Below, piece by piece: positions 1 through 5,771 of a DNA stretch of 5,771 nucleotides. The notes under the pieces are model-generated. The model had not been told where the DNA came from and did no database searches. It was given only the letters and a program-made list of their open reading frames with translations. Made by a program: the position numbers and the translations under genes. The first letter of the stretch is position 1. Each line of letters opens with the position of its first letter. The stretch is from Acholeplasmatales bacterium (GTDB lineage: Bacteria > Bacillota_I > Bacilli_A > Acholeplasmatales > Anaeroplasmataceae): assembly GCA_024696565.1 (NCBI GenBank), contig JAILGR010000230.1, positions 1-5,771 on the forward strand, in the 5' to 3' direction.

Positions 1-1495
1 CATCTAAATCAACAAGCATACCTTCAAATTCCATCTTACCTAATACTTTAGATAAAGGAATTTCTATTTCAGTTAATAGGTCAAATTGTTCTTTTTCTTT
101 TAATCTATTAATAGCTTCTTCTTTTAATTTATATAAACAATTTACTTTTTTTACAATATGATCATATAATATATTTTTCTCAGGAATTGCCTTTTTTACA
201 CCTTTACCATAAATTGCTTCATCATAATAACAATCACTATAAGAATAATAATCAGCAATGCCTTTAAATTCTTCTTTTGCTGCAGTAGGGTTAATAATAT
301 ATGTCGCAAGCAATAAATCAAAATCTACGCCTTCTAAATCAATCCCAAGCCTCTTACATAATACATAAGCTCTCTTGTAATCAAAAATAGATTTATGATT
401 ATCTTTATTAGATAAAAACATTATTAAATCCATACTTTTAAAAATCATATCTGGTTCAATAATGAATGTTCCTCTACCATTTTTAATACCAATAGCTAAA
501 AGAGGTGATTTATGATAATTATATTCAAATGTTTCAAATATTAGTGATGAATAATCATCTAAAATATCTTTCATCATACTAATGCTATCAACCATCTTAT
601 AGTTTGATACTTCATTAATAGTAGGTTTATCTAATTGGATCTCTTTTAATAAGGATTTAAATTCTAGTTCTTGATAGAAATTAACTAATTTTTCCTTATC
701 CATTTCTTTTCTTTCTGTATCTTCTAAAGAAATCTTTATATCAAAATCTCTTAAGATTGTAGCCATCTTTTGGCACAATCTAGCTGATTCAATATTATTT
801 CTAATCTTTTCTCCAACAGAACCTTTAATAGATTCACTATTTGCTATAATACCTTCTAATGTACCATATTCATTTAATAATTTAACTCCCGTTTTTTCAC
901 CAATTCCAGGTACACCAGCCAAATTATCTGATTTATCACCCATTAAAGCCTTTAGGTCTATCCACTGTGTATATTCAATACCATATACTTCTTTAAAATG
1001 GATAGGATCAAAATCTTCAAGCTCAGTAAAACCTTTCTTTGTCATATGAACGGTTGTATTATTACTAATTAATTGTAATAAATCTTTATCTGATGAATAT
1101 ATATCAACTTTATATCCTGCATCCTCGGCTTTTTTAGCCATAGTACCAATAATATCATCAGCTTCATATAAATCTTGTTCATAACGTTTAATACGCATAA
1201 TATCTAAGAATTCTTTAATATAAGATATTTGCATACGAAATTCATCAGGCATAGGACTTCTACCAGCCTTATAGTCTTCCATCCAATCATGACGAATAGT
1301 CTTTTTACCAGCATCAAATGCTACTAATATAGCATCATAATTAGTCATTATTAAATTATTCATCATTCTTGCAAAACCATAGATTGCATTAGTATATAAC
1401 CCTTTGGAATTTTGAGTTAAGTTTCCACCAGCACCAAGTCCATAAAAGGCTCTATACATTAATGAATTACCATCTACCAATATCATTCTTTTCAT
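1..1495 (-). CDS. polA: DNA polymerase I, N-terminal part (3' end beyond window)
   Basis: This is the first 498 codons of DNA polymerase I, which removes RNA primers and fills gaps in replication and excision repair. Residues 1 to about 290 form the 5'-3' nuclease. The acidic metal-binding residues are visible at D8, D61, E111, D113, D114, D136, D138, D187 and D190 (GDKSDN), followed by a helix-hairpin-helix around VPGIGEKTG (195-203). Residues about 300-460 match the 3'-5' exonuclease-like domain but lack its catalytic acids. The first motif reads FETF at 320-323 where E. coli has DTE, and the second reads FDYKRAY at 371-377, as in Bacillus-type enzymes without proofreading. The tail LSKVLGKMEFEG (481-492) is the usual entry to the polymerase domain, which lies outside the window. 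The start at 1495 is chosen because AAGGTG (1505-1510) sits 9 bases upstream. M4 would be too far away. It has its own promoter downstream of the yhbY terminator. Identification is very secure. Confidence 0.97.
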   Translation of the reverse strand, partial: MKRMILVDGNSLMYRAFYGLGAGGNLTQNSKGLYTNAIYGFARMMNNLIMTNYDAILVAFDAGKKTIRHDWMEDYKAGRSPMPDEFRMQISYIKEFLDIMRIKRYEQDLYEADDIIGTMAKKAEDAGYKVDIYSSDKDLLQLISNNTTVHMTKKGFTELEDFDPIHFKEVYGIEYTQWIDLKALMGDKSDNLAGVPGIGEKTGVKLLNEYGTLEGIIANSESIKGSVGEKIRNNIESARLCQKMATILRDFDIKISLEDTERKEMDKEKLVNFYQELEFKSLLKEIQLDKPTINEVSNYKMVDSISMMKDILDDYSSLIFETFEYNYHKSPLLAIGIKNGRGTFIIEPDMIFKSMDLIMFLSNKDNHKSIFDYKRAYVLCKRLGIDLEGVDFDLLLATYIINPTAAKEEFKGIADYYSYSDCYYDEAIYGKGVKKAIPEKNILYDHIVKKVNCLYKLKEEAINRLKEKEQFDLLTEIEIPLSKVLGKMEFEGMLVDLD

Positions 1496-1524
1496 ATTAT
1501 CACGCACCTTAAACATATAAATAC

Positions 1525-1533
1525 ATTATAGCA
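1525..1533 (-). promoter_or_regulatory. polA promoter, extended -10
   Basis: On the minus strand this reads TGCTATAAT, a perfect -10 hexamer preceded by the TGn extension. The hexamer 17 bases upstream (1548-1553, TTTCTT) is a poor -35, so the extended -10 probably carries recognition. Transcription would start near 1518 and give a leader of about 22 bases with AAGGTG as ribosome binding site. It lies just after the yhbY terminator, which is the expected place for an independent polA promoter. It is predicted from sequence only. Confidence 0.6.
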
Positions 1534-1544
1534 AATCATCCCCT

Positions 1545-1583
1545 AAAAAGAAAGAAAATAGCCCAATTAATTTGGACTATTTT
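1545..1583 (-). terminator. Intrinsic terminator of yhbY, overlapping its stop codon
   Basis: The stem pairs 1572-1583 with 1555-1566 (12 bp with one G-T pair; AAAATAGTCCAA on the minus strand) around a 5-base loop. A T-rich tail, CTTTCTTTTT, follows at 1545-1554. The TAG stop of yhbY (1577-1579) is inside the 5' arm of the stem, so terminating ribosomes would cover the hairpin until release. The orientation fits the minus-strand genes and separates yhbY from the polA promoter. Confidence 0.8.
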
Positions 1584-1876
1584 TTGATAGGTAATTTAAT
1601 TCTATCTTCTAATTCTTCATTTTCTTTATATAAAACTATTTGTCTTCCAATAGCTTGAACAAATTCAATTCCTTCTTCTTTAAAAAATTCTTCAGCTTCA
1701 TCAAAAGTAACATAAGAATTTTGTAAAATAGAAATCTTCATTAACTCATGTTTTTTCAAATAATTTAATACTGTTTCCATTAAATTATCTGATAAACCAT
1801 CCTTACCAATTTGGCATACTGGTTTTATTTTTTGAGCTAAGCTTCTTAAATATACCTTTTGTTTTGTTGTTAACAT
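1577..1876 (-). CDS. yhbY: YhbY/YqeI-family ribosome-associated RNA-binding protein (CRM domain)
   Basis: This 99-residue protein is one complete CRM (YhbY) domain. The family binds RNA and associates with pre-50S ribosomal particles, so its role is probably in ribosome assembly in the cytoplasm. Visible family marks are the start LTTKQKVYLRSLAQ, the GxxG loop GKDG at 24-27, the motif HELMKI at 43-48, and the closing IGRQIVLYK at 76-84. These match E. coli YhbY closely in order and length. AGGAGG (1881-1886) lies only 4 bases before the ATG, which is short but strong, and no alternative start is apparent. The gene sits between the adhE terminator and its own terminator. In Bacillus the orthologue (yqeI) is in a cluster with aroD and nadD, but here it stands alone between adhE and polA. 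The family assignment is secure. The precise RNA target is not visible from sequence. Confidence 0.94.
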   Translation of the reverse strand: MLTTKQKVYLRSLAQKIKPVCQIGKDGLSDNLMETVLNYLKKHELMKISILQNSYVTFDEAEEFFKEEGIEFVQAIGRQIVLYKENEELEDRIKLPIKK

Positions 1877-1889
1877 ATATCCTCCTAAA

Positions 1890-1921
1890 GCTTAAAATAA
1901 GCGCCACATAATGGCGCTTAT
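1890..1921 (-). terminator. Intrinsic terminator of adhE
   Basis: A GC-rich hairpin sits 9 bases after the adhE stop. The arms 1912-1921 and 1897-1906 pair perfectly over 10 bp (ATAAGCGCCA on the minus strand, including the closing A-T) around a 5-base loop. TTTTAAG follows, with T-rich bases starting inside the stem. It is the most GC-rich short element in the region. The yhbY ribosome binding site begins only a few bases beyond, so either some readthrough or an overlapping promoter must serve yhbY. Confidence 0.8.
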
Positions 1922-1930
1922 ATTATATCA
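1922..1930 (-). promoter_or_regulatory. Possible yhbY promoter, extended -10 between adhE stop and terminator
   Basis: The minus strand reads TGATATAAT, a consensus -10 with a TGn extension, directly after the adhE TAA stop. No good -35 is seen at 1945-1950 (AAGAAT), which lies inside the adhE coding end. Transcription would begin about 7 bases on, inside the first arm of the adhE hairpin, so a yhbY message from here would carry only a broken stem and escape termination. The same TGA also gives adhE a tandem in-frame stop (TAA TGA). AT-rich DNA produces TATAAT by chance, so this is tentative. Confidence 0.35.
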
Positions 1931-4552
1931 TTATTTTACAAGAAATTCTTCTGTATCGTAAGAATCTCTTAAAATCTTTTGCATATCCTCAACCATAGGT
2001 ACTCTTGGGTTTGCAGGAGAGCATTGATCTTCATAAGCTAAGTATGATAATTTTTCAACTTGGCTCATCCAAGTATCTCTATCAATACCTTGGCTTTGGA
2101 AGTTCATCTTGATACCAACCTTAGCACCAAGTTCACCAACAGCCTTAGCTAATGATTCTACACCTTCTTCAATTGTAGATGCAGGTAATCCTAAAATTCT
2201 TGCAACCTCAGCATATCTTTCATCAGCACGATAATAATTATATTTTGGCCATGTAGATAACTTTTGAGGCTTTTGACCATTGTAACGAATTGTATATGGT
2301 AATAAGATTGCATTAGCACGTCCATGAGGAACATGGAATTCAGCACCAACCTTATGTGCCATAGAGTGGTTCATACCTAAGAAAGCATTAGCGAATGCCA
2401 TACCAGCTAAGCATGATGCATTATGCATCTTTTCTCTAGCTTCTGGATCATTCTTACCATTGTTATAAGAACGAGGTAAATATTCAAATACCATCTTAAT
2501 AGCTTGAATAGCTAAACCATCTGTGAAATCAGATGCTAATGTAGAAACATAAGCTTCAAGAGCATGTGTTAATACATCCATACCTGTATCAGCAGCAATT
2601 GATCTAGGTAAATTCATAACAAATGCTGGGTCAATGATAGCAACAGTTGGAGTTAAAGAATAATCTGTTAATGGATACTTCTTATGTTCAACCTTATCAG
2701 TGATAACAGCGAATGGTGTAACTTCAGAACCAGTACCTGAAGTTGTAGGAATACAAACTAATTTAGCCTTCTTACCTAATTCAGGATATTGGAATGCACG
2801 CTTACGGATATCCATAAACTTTTGTTTTAAGTCATTGAAGTTTACATCTGGTTGTTCATAGAATAACCAAATACCCTTAGCACAGTCCATTGAAGAACCG
2901 CCACCTAAAGCGATAATTGTATCTGGTTCAAATGAACGCATTAATTCAACACCCTTCAATACTGTTTGAATAGATGGATCTGGTTCAACATCACAGAATA
3001 ATTGATATGGAACCTGTGGATTACGTAATTGTAATTGATTGATAACCTTTTGTACATAACCAAGTTCTACTAAAGAACGGTCTGTTACGATTAATGCCTT
3101 CTTCATTTCCTTCATTTGATGTAAGTACTCGATGGCATCTCTTTCAAAATAAACCTTAGCTGGAATCTTAAACCATTGCATATTATTTCTTCTTCTACCT
3201 ACTTTCTTTACATTTAATAAATTTAGAGGTCCTACGTTACCAGCAACAGAGTTGTGACCATAAGAACCACATCCTAATGTTAATGATGGAATGAATGAGT
3301 TATAAACATTACCAATACCACCGAATGTAGAAGGTGAATTACAAATAATACGAATAGCTGGGATATAATCACCAAACTTAGTACATAATTCTTGACTAGC
3401 TGTATGAATAGCAGCACTATGTCCTAAACCATTGAATTCTACAGAAGCCTTAGCTAAATCAAAGCCTTCTTGAGTAGAATTAGATTGAACCATAGCTAAT
3501 ACTGGAGATAATTTTTCTCTAGTTAATGGTTCAGATACACCAATAGTAGCACATTCTACCATGATGATTACTGTATTTTCAGGCACACTAAAGCCAGCTT
3601 GTTCTGCAATCCAAGTTGCATACTTACCAACGATTGTTGGATTTAATCTAGCATTAGGAGCATCTTCTTTAGAGTTAACGCCAAACATGAAAGCTTCAAG
3701 TTTCTTCTTCTCTGCCTTATTAGCAAAGTATACACCATACTTCTTGAATTCTTCTTTAGCTTGTTCATAAATTTCTTTATCACAAATAACAGATTGTTCA
3801 GATGCACAAATCATACCATTATCGAAAGCCTTAGACATAACGATATCGTTAACAGCTTGACGAACGTTACAAGTCTTTTCCATGTATGCAGGAACGTTAC
3901 CAGCACCTACACCTAAAGCAGGCTTACCACAAGAATATGCAGCACGAACCATTGCATTACCACCAGTAGCTAAGATAGTAGCAACTCCTGGGTGATTCAT
4001 TAATGCAGTTGTAGCATCCATAGATGGGTGTTCAATCCATTGAATACAGTTCTTTGGAGCACCAGCAGCAATAGCAGCCTCATAAACTACCTTAGCAGCG
4101 GCAACAGAACACTTTTGTGCATTTGGATGGAAACCGAAAATAATTGGGTTTCTAGTCTTAATACAAATTAATGACTTAAAGATTGCTGTAGAAGTTGGGT
4201 TTGTTACTGGAGTTATACCGGCAACAACACCTACTGGTTCTGCTAATTCAACCATACCAGTAACATCATCTTCACGAATAACGCCTACAGTCTTTAAGCG
4301 CTTCATATTATTAGTTACATATTCACATGCAAATAAGTTCTTAGTTGCTTTATCTTCGAAAACACCACGACCTGTTTCCTCAATAGCAAGCTTAGCTAAA
4401 TCACCATGCTTATCTAGGGCTGCAACAGAACATTTTGCTACGATATAATCGATTTGTTCTTGAGTGAAATGAGCATATTCGTCAAGAGCTACTAAACCCT
4501 TTTGAACTAGCTCGTCTACCTCTTCTTGAGGTGTTAAGATTTTTTCTTCCAT
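1931..4552 (-). CDS. adhE: Bifunctional acetaldehyde-CoA/alcohol dehydrogenase AdhE
   Basis: This complete 873-residue AdhE reduces acetyl-CoA to acetaldehyde and then ethanol, using two NADH. It is the redox-balancing end of anaerobic fermentation and in this family polymerises into cytoplasmic filaments (spirosomes). Residues 1 to about 445 are the CoA-acylating aldehyde dehydrogenase, with catalytic C249 in the motif [11 protein letters not shown] linker around 446-465 leads to the iron-dependent alcohol dehydrogenase. That half has the nucleotide-binding loop GGGSSMD at 550-556 and iron ligands D659, H663, H729 and H743, each 6 beyond the E. coli positions. Nothing essential is missing. 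It lacks only the Lys/Ala-rich C-terminal tail of the 891-residue E. coli enzyme. GGAGG (4559-4563) lies 6 bases before the ATG. Its codons are visibly richer in G and C than those of polA, yhbY and ung, for example many AAG lysines, which fits a highly expressed gene. Upstream operators suggest catabolite or redox control. Confidence 0.98.
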   Translation of the reverse strand: MEEKILTPQEEVDELVQKGLVALDEYAHFTQEQIDYIVAKCSVAALDKHGDLAKLAIEETGRGVFEDKATKNLFACEYVTNNMKRLKTVGVIREDDVTGMVELAEPVGVVAGITPVTNPTSTAIFKSLICIKTRNPIIFGFHPNAQKCSVAAAKVVYEAAIAAGAPKNCIQWIEHPSMDATTALMNHPGVATILATGGNAMVRAAYSCGKPALGVGAGNVPAYMEKTCNVRQAVNDIVMSKAFDNGMICASEQSVICDKEIYEQAKEEFKKYGVYFANKAEKKKLEAFMFGVNSKEDAPNARLNPTIVGKYATWIAEQAGFSVPENTVIIMVECATIGVSEPLTREKLSPVLAMVQSNSTQEGFDLAKASVEFNGLGHSAAIHTASQELCTKFGDYIPAIRIICNSPSTFGGIGNVYNSFIPSLTLGCGSYGHNSVAGNVGPLNLLNVKKVGRRRNNMQWFKIPAKVYFERDAIEYLHQMKEMKKALIVTDRSLVELGYVQKVINQLQLRNPQVPYQLFCDVEPDPSIQTVLKGVELMRSFEPDTIIALGGGSSMDCAKGIWLFYEQPDVNFNDLKQKFMDIRKRAFQYPELGKKAKLVCIPTTSGTGSEVTPFAVITDKVEHKKYPLTDYSLTPTVAIIDPAFVMNLPRSIAADTGMDVLTHALEAYVSTLASDFTDGLAIQAIKMVFEYLPRSYNNGKNDPEAREKMHNASCLAGMAFANAFLGMNHSMAHKVGAEFHVPHGRANAILLPYTIRYNGQKPQKLSTWPKYNYYRADERYAEVARILGLPASTIEEGVESLAKAVGELGAKVGIKMNFQSQGIDRDTWMSQVEKLSYLAYEDQCSPANPRVPMVEDMQKILRDSYDTEEFLVK

Positions 4553-4579
4553 TCTAGTCCTCCAAGTAAAAAACCATAA

Positions 4580-4608
4580 ATATTAAAATCACTTACTCGT
4601 CATTTCAA
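4580..4608 (-). promoter_or_regulatory. Candidate adhE promoter, proximal
   Basis: On the minus strand TTGAAA (4603-4608) and TAATAT (4580-4585) are separated by 17 bases, matching 5 of 6 and 4 of 6 consensus positions. Transcription would start near 4573 and give a leader of about 20 bases containing GGAGG. It has the better -35 of the two candidates in this gap. The two operator-like sites would then lie centred at roughly -78 and -98, positions more typical of activation than of direct blocking. Confidence 0.4.
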
Positions 4609-4613
4609 TTATT

Positions 4614-4619
4614 ATTATA
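4614..4619 (-). promoter_or_regulatory. Candidate adhE promoter, distal -10 box
   Basis: The minus strand has a perfect TATAAT here. The hexamer 17 bases upstream (4637-4642, CTTTTA) is a poor -35, and there is no TGn extension. An A/T-tract (T5 A7) fills the spacer. If used, transcription would begin near 4607, and the nearer operator-like site (4644-4659) would abut the -35 region, which would allow repression. Either this or the proximal candidate, or both, could drive adhE. Confidence 0.35.
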
Positions 4620-4643
4620 TAGGATTTTTTTAAAAATAAAAGT

Positions 4644-4659
4644 TTGTAACCGATTTCAT
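4644..4659. promoter_or_regulatory. cre-like operator 1 upstream of adhE
   Basis: TTGTAACCGATTTCAT is an imperfect palindrome centred on CG. It fits the looser catabolite responsive element consensus WTGNAANCGNWNNCW on both strands and misses the stricter WTGNNARCGNWWWCAW at a single base. It is exactly 20 bp from a second, better site, so the two would lie on roughly the same face of the DNA. The probable ligand is CcpA or another LacI-family regulator, but none is encoded in the window. Confidence 0.45.
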
Positions 4660-4663
4660 TTTT

Positions 4664-4679
4664 TTGTAATCGTTTACAA
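4664..4679. promoter_or_regulatory. cre-like operator 2 upstream of adhE
   Basis: The minus strand reads TTGTAAACGATTACAA, which matches the cre consensus WTGNNARCGNWWWCAW at every position and has 6-bp inverted arms TTGTAA/TTACAA. CcpA is the first guess. A Rex (NADH-sensing) site is the main alternative, since Rex commonly controls adhE and its operator also has TTGT and ACAA ends. The usual Rex site is 18 bp, however (TTGTGAA or TTGTTAA arms with 4 bases between), two longer than this. The central CG favours a LacI-type protein. Confidence 0.55.
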
Positions 4680-4699
4680 AAAATTTCGATGTTATCGAT

Positions 4700-4741
4700 A
4701 AACAAAAATACGAAATTTCATTCGCAAAATTTCGTATTTTT
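4700..4741 (-). terminator. Strong hairpin terminator downstream of ung
   Basis: A perfect 15-bp inverted repeat pairs 4727-4741 with 4704-4718 (minus-strand arm AAAAATACGAAATTT) around an 8-base loop. The minus strand continues TTTTTGTTT, giving a U-rich tail. It lies 46 bases after the ung stop and before the adhE operators, so it should isolate adhE from the ung operon. The plus strand also ends in a T-run (4737-4742), so the element could stop transcription in both directions, although no plus-strand gene is present here. Confidence 0.75.
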
Positions 4742-4763
4742 TAGAATATTATTCATTATTTTC

Positions 4764-4794
4764 AAAAAATAGAAATACTATCTTTTTCTATTTT
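4764..4794 (-). terminator. Weak hairpin overlapping the ung stop codon
   Basis: A 10-bp stem pairs 4785-4794 (AAAATAGAAA on the minus strand) with 4766-4775 around a 9-base loop, ending in a T-run at 4764-4769. All pairs but one are A-T, so it is weak. The ung TAG stop (4788-4790) is in the 5' arm, the same arrangement as at the end of yhbY. It may be a first, leaky terminator or an RNA end-stabilising hairpin ahead of the stronger one. Confidence 0.4.
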
Positions 4795-5435
4795 GTCCAA
4801 TTTATAGGCATTATTCCATTACTAATTAAGAAATTATTAGTTCTTGAAAAAGGTTTAGAGCCAAAGAAACCACGATAACTAGATAGTGGTGATGGATGGG
4901 CAGACTTTATTACTAAATGATTAGGATTATTCAACAATTTTTCTTTTTTTATTGATGGAGAACCCCATAAAATAAATACAATTGGTTGATTTAATTCATT
5001 TAATAATTTTATAACATTATCTGTAAATACTTGCCATCCATAATCCTTATGAGAAAAAGCTTCTCCTTTTCTAACTGTTAATACAGTATTTAATAATAAG
5101 ACTCCTTGTCTAGCTAAATAATCTAAATTACCATCTTGTTTAACTTTTATACCTAAATCACTTTCCATTTCCTTATATATATTAATTAAGGATGGTGGTA
5201 ATTTATCACATAAAACTGAAAAAGCTAATCCATGAGCTTGATTAGGCTCATGATAAGGATCTTGACCTAAAATGACAACCTTAACATTATCTAATGGTGT
5301 CATTTCAAAAGCATGAAAGATATTATCATATGAAGGATAACAAATATTATCTTCATATTCCTTATTAACACTTACCATTAACTTTTTAAAATAATCTTTT
5401 TTCTTTTCTTCTTCAATAAACGTATTCCAATTCAT
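4788..5435 (-). CDS. ung: Uracil-DNA glycosylase, family 1
   Basis: This complete 215-residue protein cleaves uracil from DNA and starts base-excision repair of deaminated cytosine or misincorporated dUMP. The family 1 motifs are intact: the water-activating loop GQDPYH with D59 at 57-62, uracil-stacking F72 in HGLAFSV, substrate-selecting N116 in LLLNTVLTV, FILWGS at 154-159, and the Leu-intercalation loop HPSPLS at 180-185 with H180 and L184. Its length is normal for the family. The start at 5435 gives the typical MNW-type N-terminus. Its ribosome binding site is poor (TAGGT about 8-12 bases upstream) and overlaps the TAG stop of the preceding 61-codon gene, only 8 bases before the ATG. Translation is therefore probably coupled to that gene. 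Two hairpins follow the stop. Codon use is AT-rich like polA. Identification is very secure. Confidence 0.98.
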   Translation of the reverse strand: MNWNTFIEEEKKKDYFKKLMVSVNKEYEDNICYPSYDNIFHAFEMTPLDNVKVVILGQDPYHEPNQAHGLAFSVLCDKLPPSLINIYKEMESDLGIKVKQDGNLDYLARQGVLLLNTVLTVRKGEAFSHKDYGWQVFTDNVIKLLNELNQPIVFILWGSPSIKKEKLLNNPNHLVIKSAHPSPLSSYRGFFGSKPFSRTNNFLISNGIMPINWTK

Positions 5436-5443
5436 AATAATAC

Positions 5444-5629
5444 CTATTCTTCATCATTTTGTTGTTTATTTACATTTTCTTTAGGTAACTTATTCTTCTT
5501 ATTTTTAATAACCTTAACAATTAATACCACAACCAATGCTACAACAAGTCCAGCTGCTACAAAAATACTAGCAATTACAATCCAACCACCTATATAAGCT
5601 GATGGTGAAAAAGCAACATCTAAAAACAT
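5444..5629 (-). CDS. Small single-span membrane protein, unknown function
   Basis: I do not recognise the family. The 61-residue product has a short N-terminus (MFLDVAFSPSAY), then one long hydrophobic stretch, residues about 12-38, rich in Ile, Val, Ala and Gly. A lysine-rich segment (KVIKNKKNK, 39-47) and an acidic, Gln/Asn-rich end (ENVNKQQNDEE) follow. The positive-inside rule predicts the N-terminus outside and the C-terminus in the cytoplasm. There is no lipobox, LPxTG motif or cleavage site I can support. The start at 5629 is set by AAGGAGG (5639-5645), 9 bases upstream. The frame stays open to a TTG at 5668, but that extension would translate the ribosome binding site itself. The gene ends 8 bases before ung, so the two are very likely cotranscribed. 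Whether it has anything to do with DNA repair is unknown, and the pairing may be incidental. Confidence 0.75.
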   Translation of the reverse strand: MFLDVAFSPSAYIGGWIVIASIFVAAGLVVALVVVLIVKVIKNKKNKLPKENVNKQQNDEE

Positions 5630-5638
5630 AATTCTCAT

Positions 5639-5645
5639 CCTCCTT
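5639..5645 (-). promoter_or_regulatory. Ribosome binding site that fixes the start of the small membrane protein
   Basis: AAGGAGG on the minus strand is a near-perfect anti-16S match. An ATG directly abuts it (5636-5638) and cannot be used efficiently, while the in-frame ATG at 5627-5629 has a 9-base gap. This decides the 61-residue start over both the ATG three codons earlier and the longer 74-codon reading from TTG at 5668. Confidence 0.75.
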
Positions 5646-5648
5646 AAT

Positions 5649-5771
5649 TTATGGAAATATGATGTCAACTAAATAAATAATAATATTGCCAAAGGCAAAA
5701 CTACCTAAATTAGCTAATATACTATATAAAAAACTCTTTTTATAATTCTTTAATACTAGATAATACATAAA
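5649..5771 (-). CDS. Possible C-terminal end of a membrane protein (open at window edge)
   Basis: A frame runs open from the window edge for 40 codons to a TAA at 5649-5651. The residues are mostly hydrophobic after a basic KNYKK patch, for example SFLYSILANLGSF and NIIIYLVDIIFP, which would suit a membrane helix or two. An in-frame ATG at 5766-5768 lies too close to the edge for its ribosome binding site to be seen, so this could be the tail of a longer protein or a complete 39-residue peptide. Its stop is 3 bases before the AAGGAGG of the next gene, a typical operon spacing, which supports real coding. In DNA this AT-rich an open run of 41 codons is uncommon but not compelling. No family is recognised. 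Confidence 0.4.
   Translation of the reverse strand, partial: FMYYLVLKNYKKSFLYSILANLGSFAFGNIIIYLVDIIFP

Noticed and set aside
3561..3770. A 69-codon plus-strand frame opposite adhE
   Set aside because: It lies wholly inside the clearly conserved aldehyde dehydrogenase half of adhE on the other strand. I see no ribosome binding site or family feature, so it is a shadow of the real gene.
4564..4643. Possible riboswitch or T-box leader before adhE
   Set aside because: The predicted leader is about 20-35 bases, too short for a known riboswitch, and no terminator-antiterminator pair lies between the candidate promoters and the adhE start.
5630..5668. N-terminal extension of the small membrane protein from a TTG at 5666-5668
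   Set aside because: The extension would translate the AAGGAGG ribosome binding site as Leu-Arg-Arg. The ATG at 5627-5629 has correct spacing and gives a cleaner membrane protein.
5663..5668. Consensus -35 hexamer TTGACA on the minus strand
   Set aside because: The position 16-18 bases downstream is occupied by the AAGGAGG site and shows no -10-like sequence, so it is probably a chance match.
5686..5698. Short inverted repeat TTGCC/GGCAA that might terminate a minus-strand transcript
   Set aside because: The stem is only 5 bp with a 3-base loop, the following tract is mixed A and T rather than a T-run, and it lies inside a frame that may be coding.
1..5771. CRISPR arrays, insertion sequences, tRNA or rRNA genes, prophage or defence modules
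   Set aside because: I saw no regularly spaced repeats, transposase-like frames, terminal repeats or tRNA-like cloverleafs. Nearly all the DNA is accounted for by ordinary chromosomal genes and their control regions.

Overview
The window is strongly AT-rich and every gene reads on the minus strand. In transcription order, from high to low coordinates, it holds: the tail of an unidentified membrane-like ORF, a 61-residue single-span membrane protein, uracil-DNA glycosylase (ung), the bifunctional aldehyde/alcohol dehydrogenase adhE, a YhbY/YqeI-type ribosome-associated RNA-binding protein, and the 5' two-thirds or less of DNA polymerase I (polA), which is cut by the window edge. Low GC, strong AGGAGG-type ribosome binding sites, short intergenic gaps, T-tailed intrinsic terminators and a long fermentative AdhE point to an anaerobic low-GC Gram-positive bacterium (Bacillota). 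A gut Erysipelotrichia or RF39-like lineage would fit, but that is an inference from style, not a phylogenetic result. The standard code explains all frames. The visible stops are TAG and TAA, and Trp is TGG.

Layout: positions 1-1495 are polA (5' nuclease domain, a degenerate 3'-5' exonuclease-like domain, and the first residues of the polymerase part). Positions 1496-1576 carry the polA ribosome binding site, an extended -10 promoter and the yhbY terminator. Positions 1577-1876 are yhbY. Positions 1877-1930 hold a GC-rich adhE terminator and a possible yhbY promoter packed against it. Positions 1931-4552 are adhE. Positions 4553-4787 are the richest regulatory stretch: candidate adhE promoters, two catabolite-responsive-element-like operators exactly 20 bp apart, and two hairpins terminating ung. 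Positions 4788-5435 are ung, 5444-5629 the small membrane protein, and 5649-5771 the partial membrane-like ORF. The last three are spaced like one operon.

Functionally, ung and polA are base-excision repair and replication genes, yhbY is a ribosome-assembly factor, and adhE is the ethanol-forming end of fermentation. These are separate transcription units that happen to lie in tandem, with adhE having its own regulated promoter. I see no mobile element, CRISPR array, RNA gene or recognisable new multi-gene system. The most interesting items are the phased operators at adhE, the uncharacterised 61-residue membrane protein coupled to ung, and the tight packing of stop codons, terminators and promoters.
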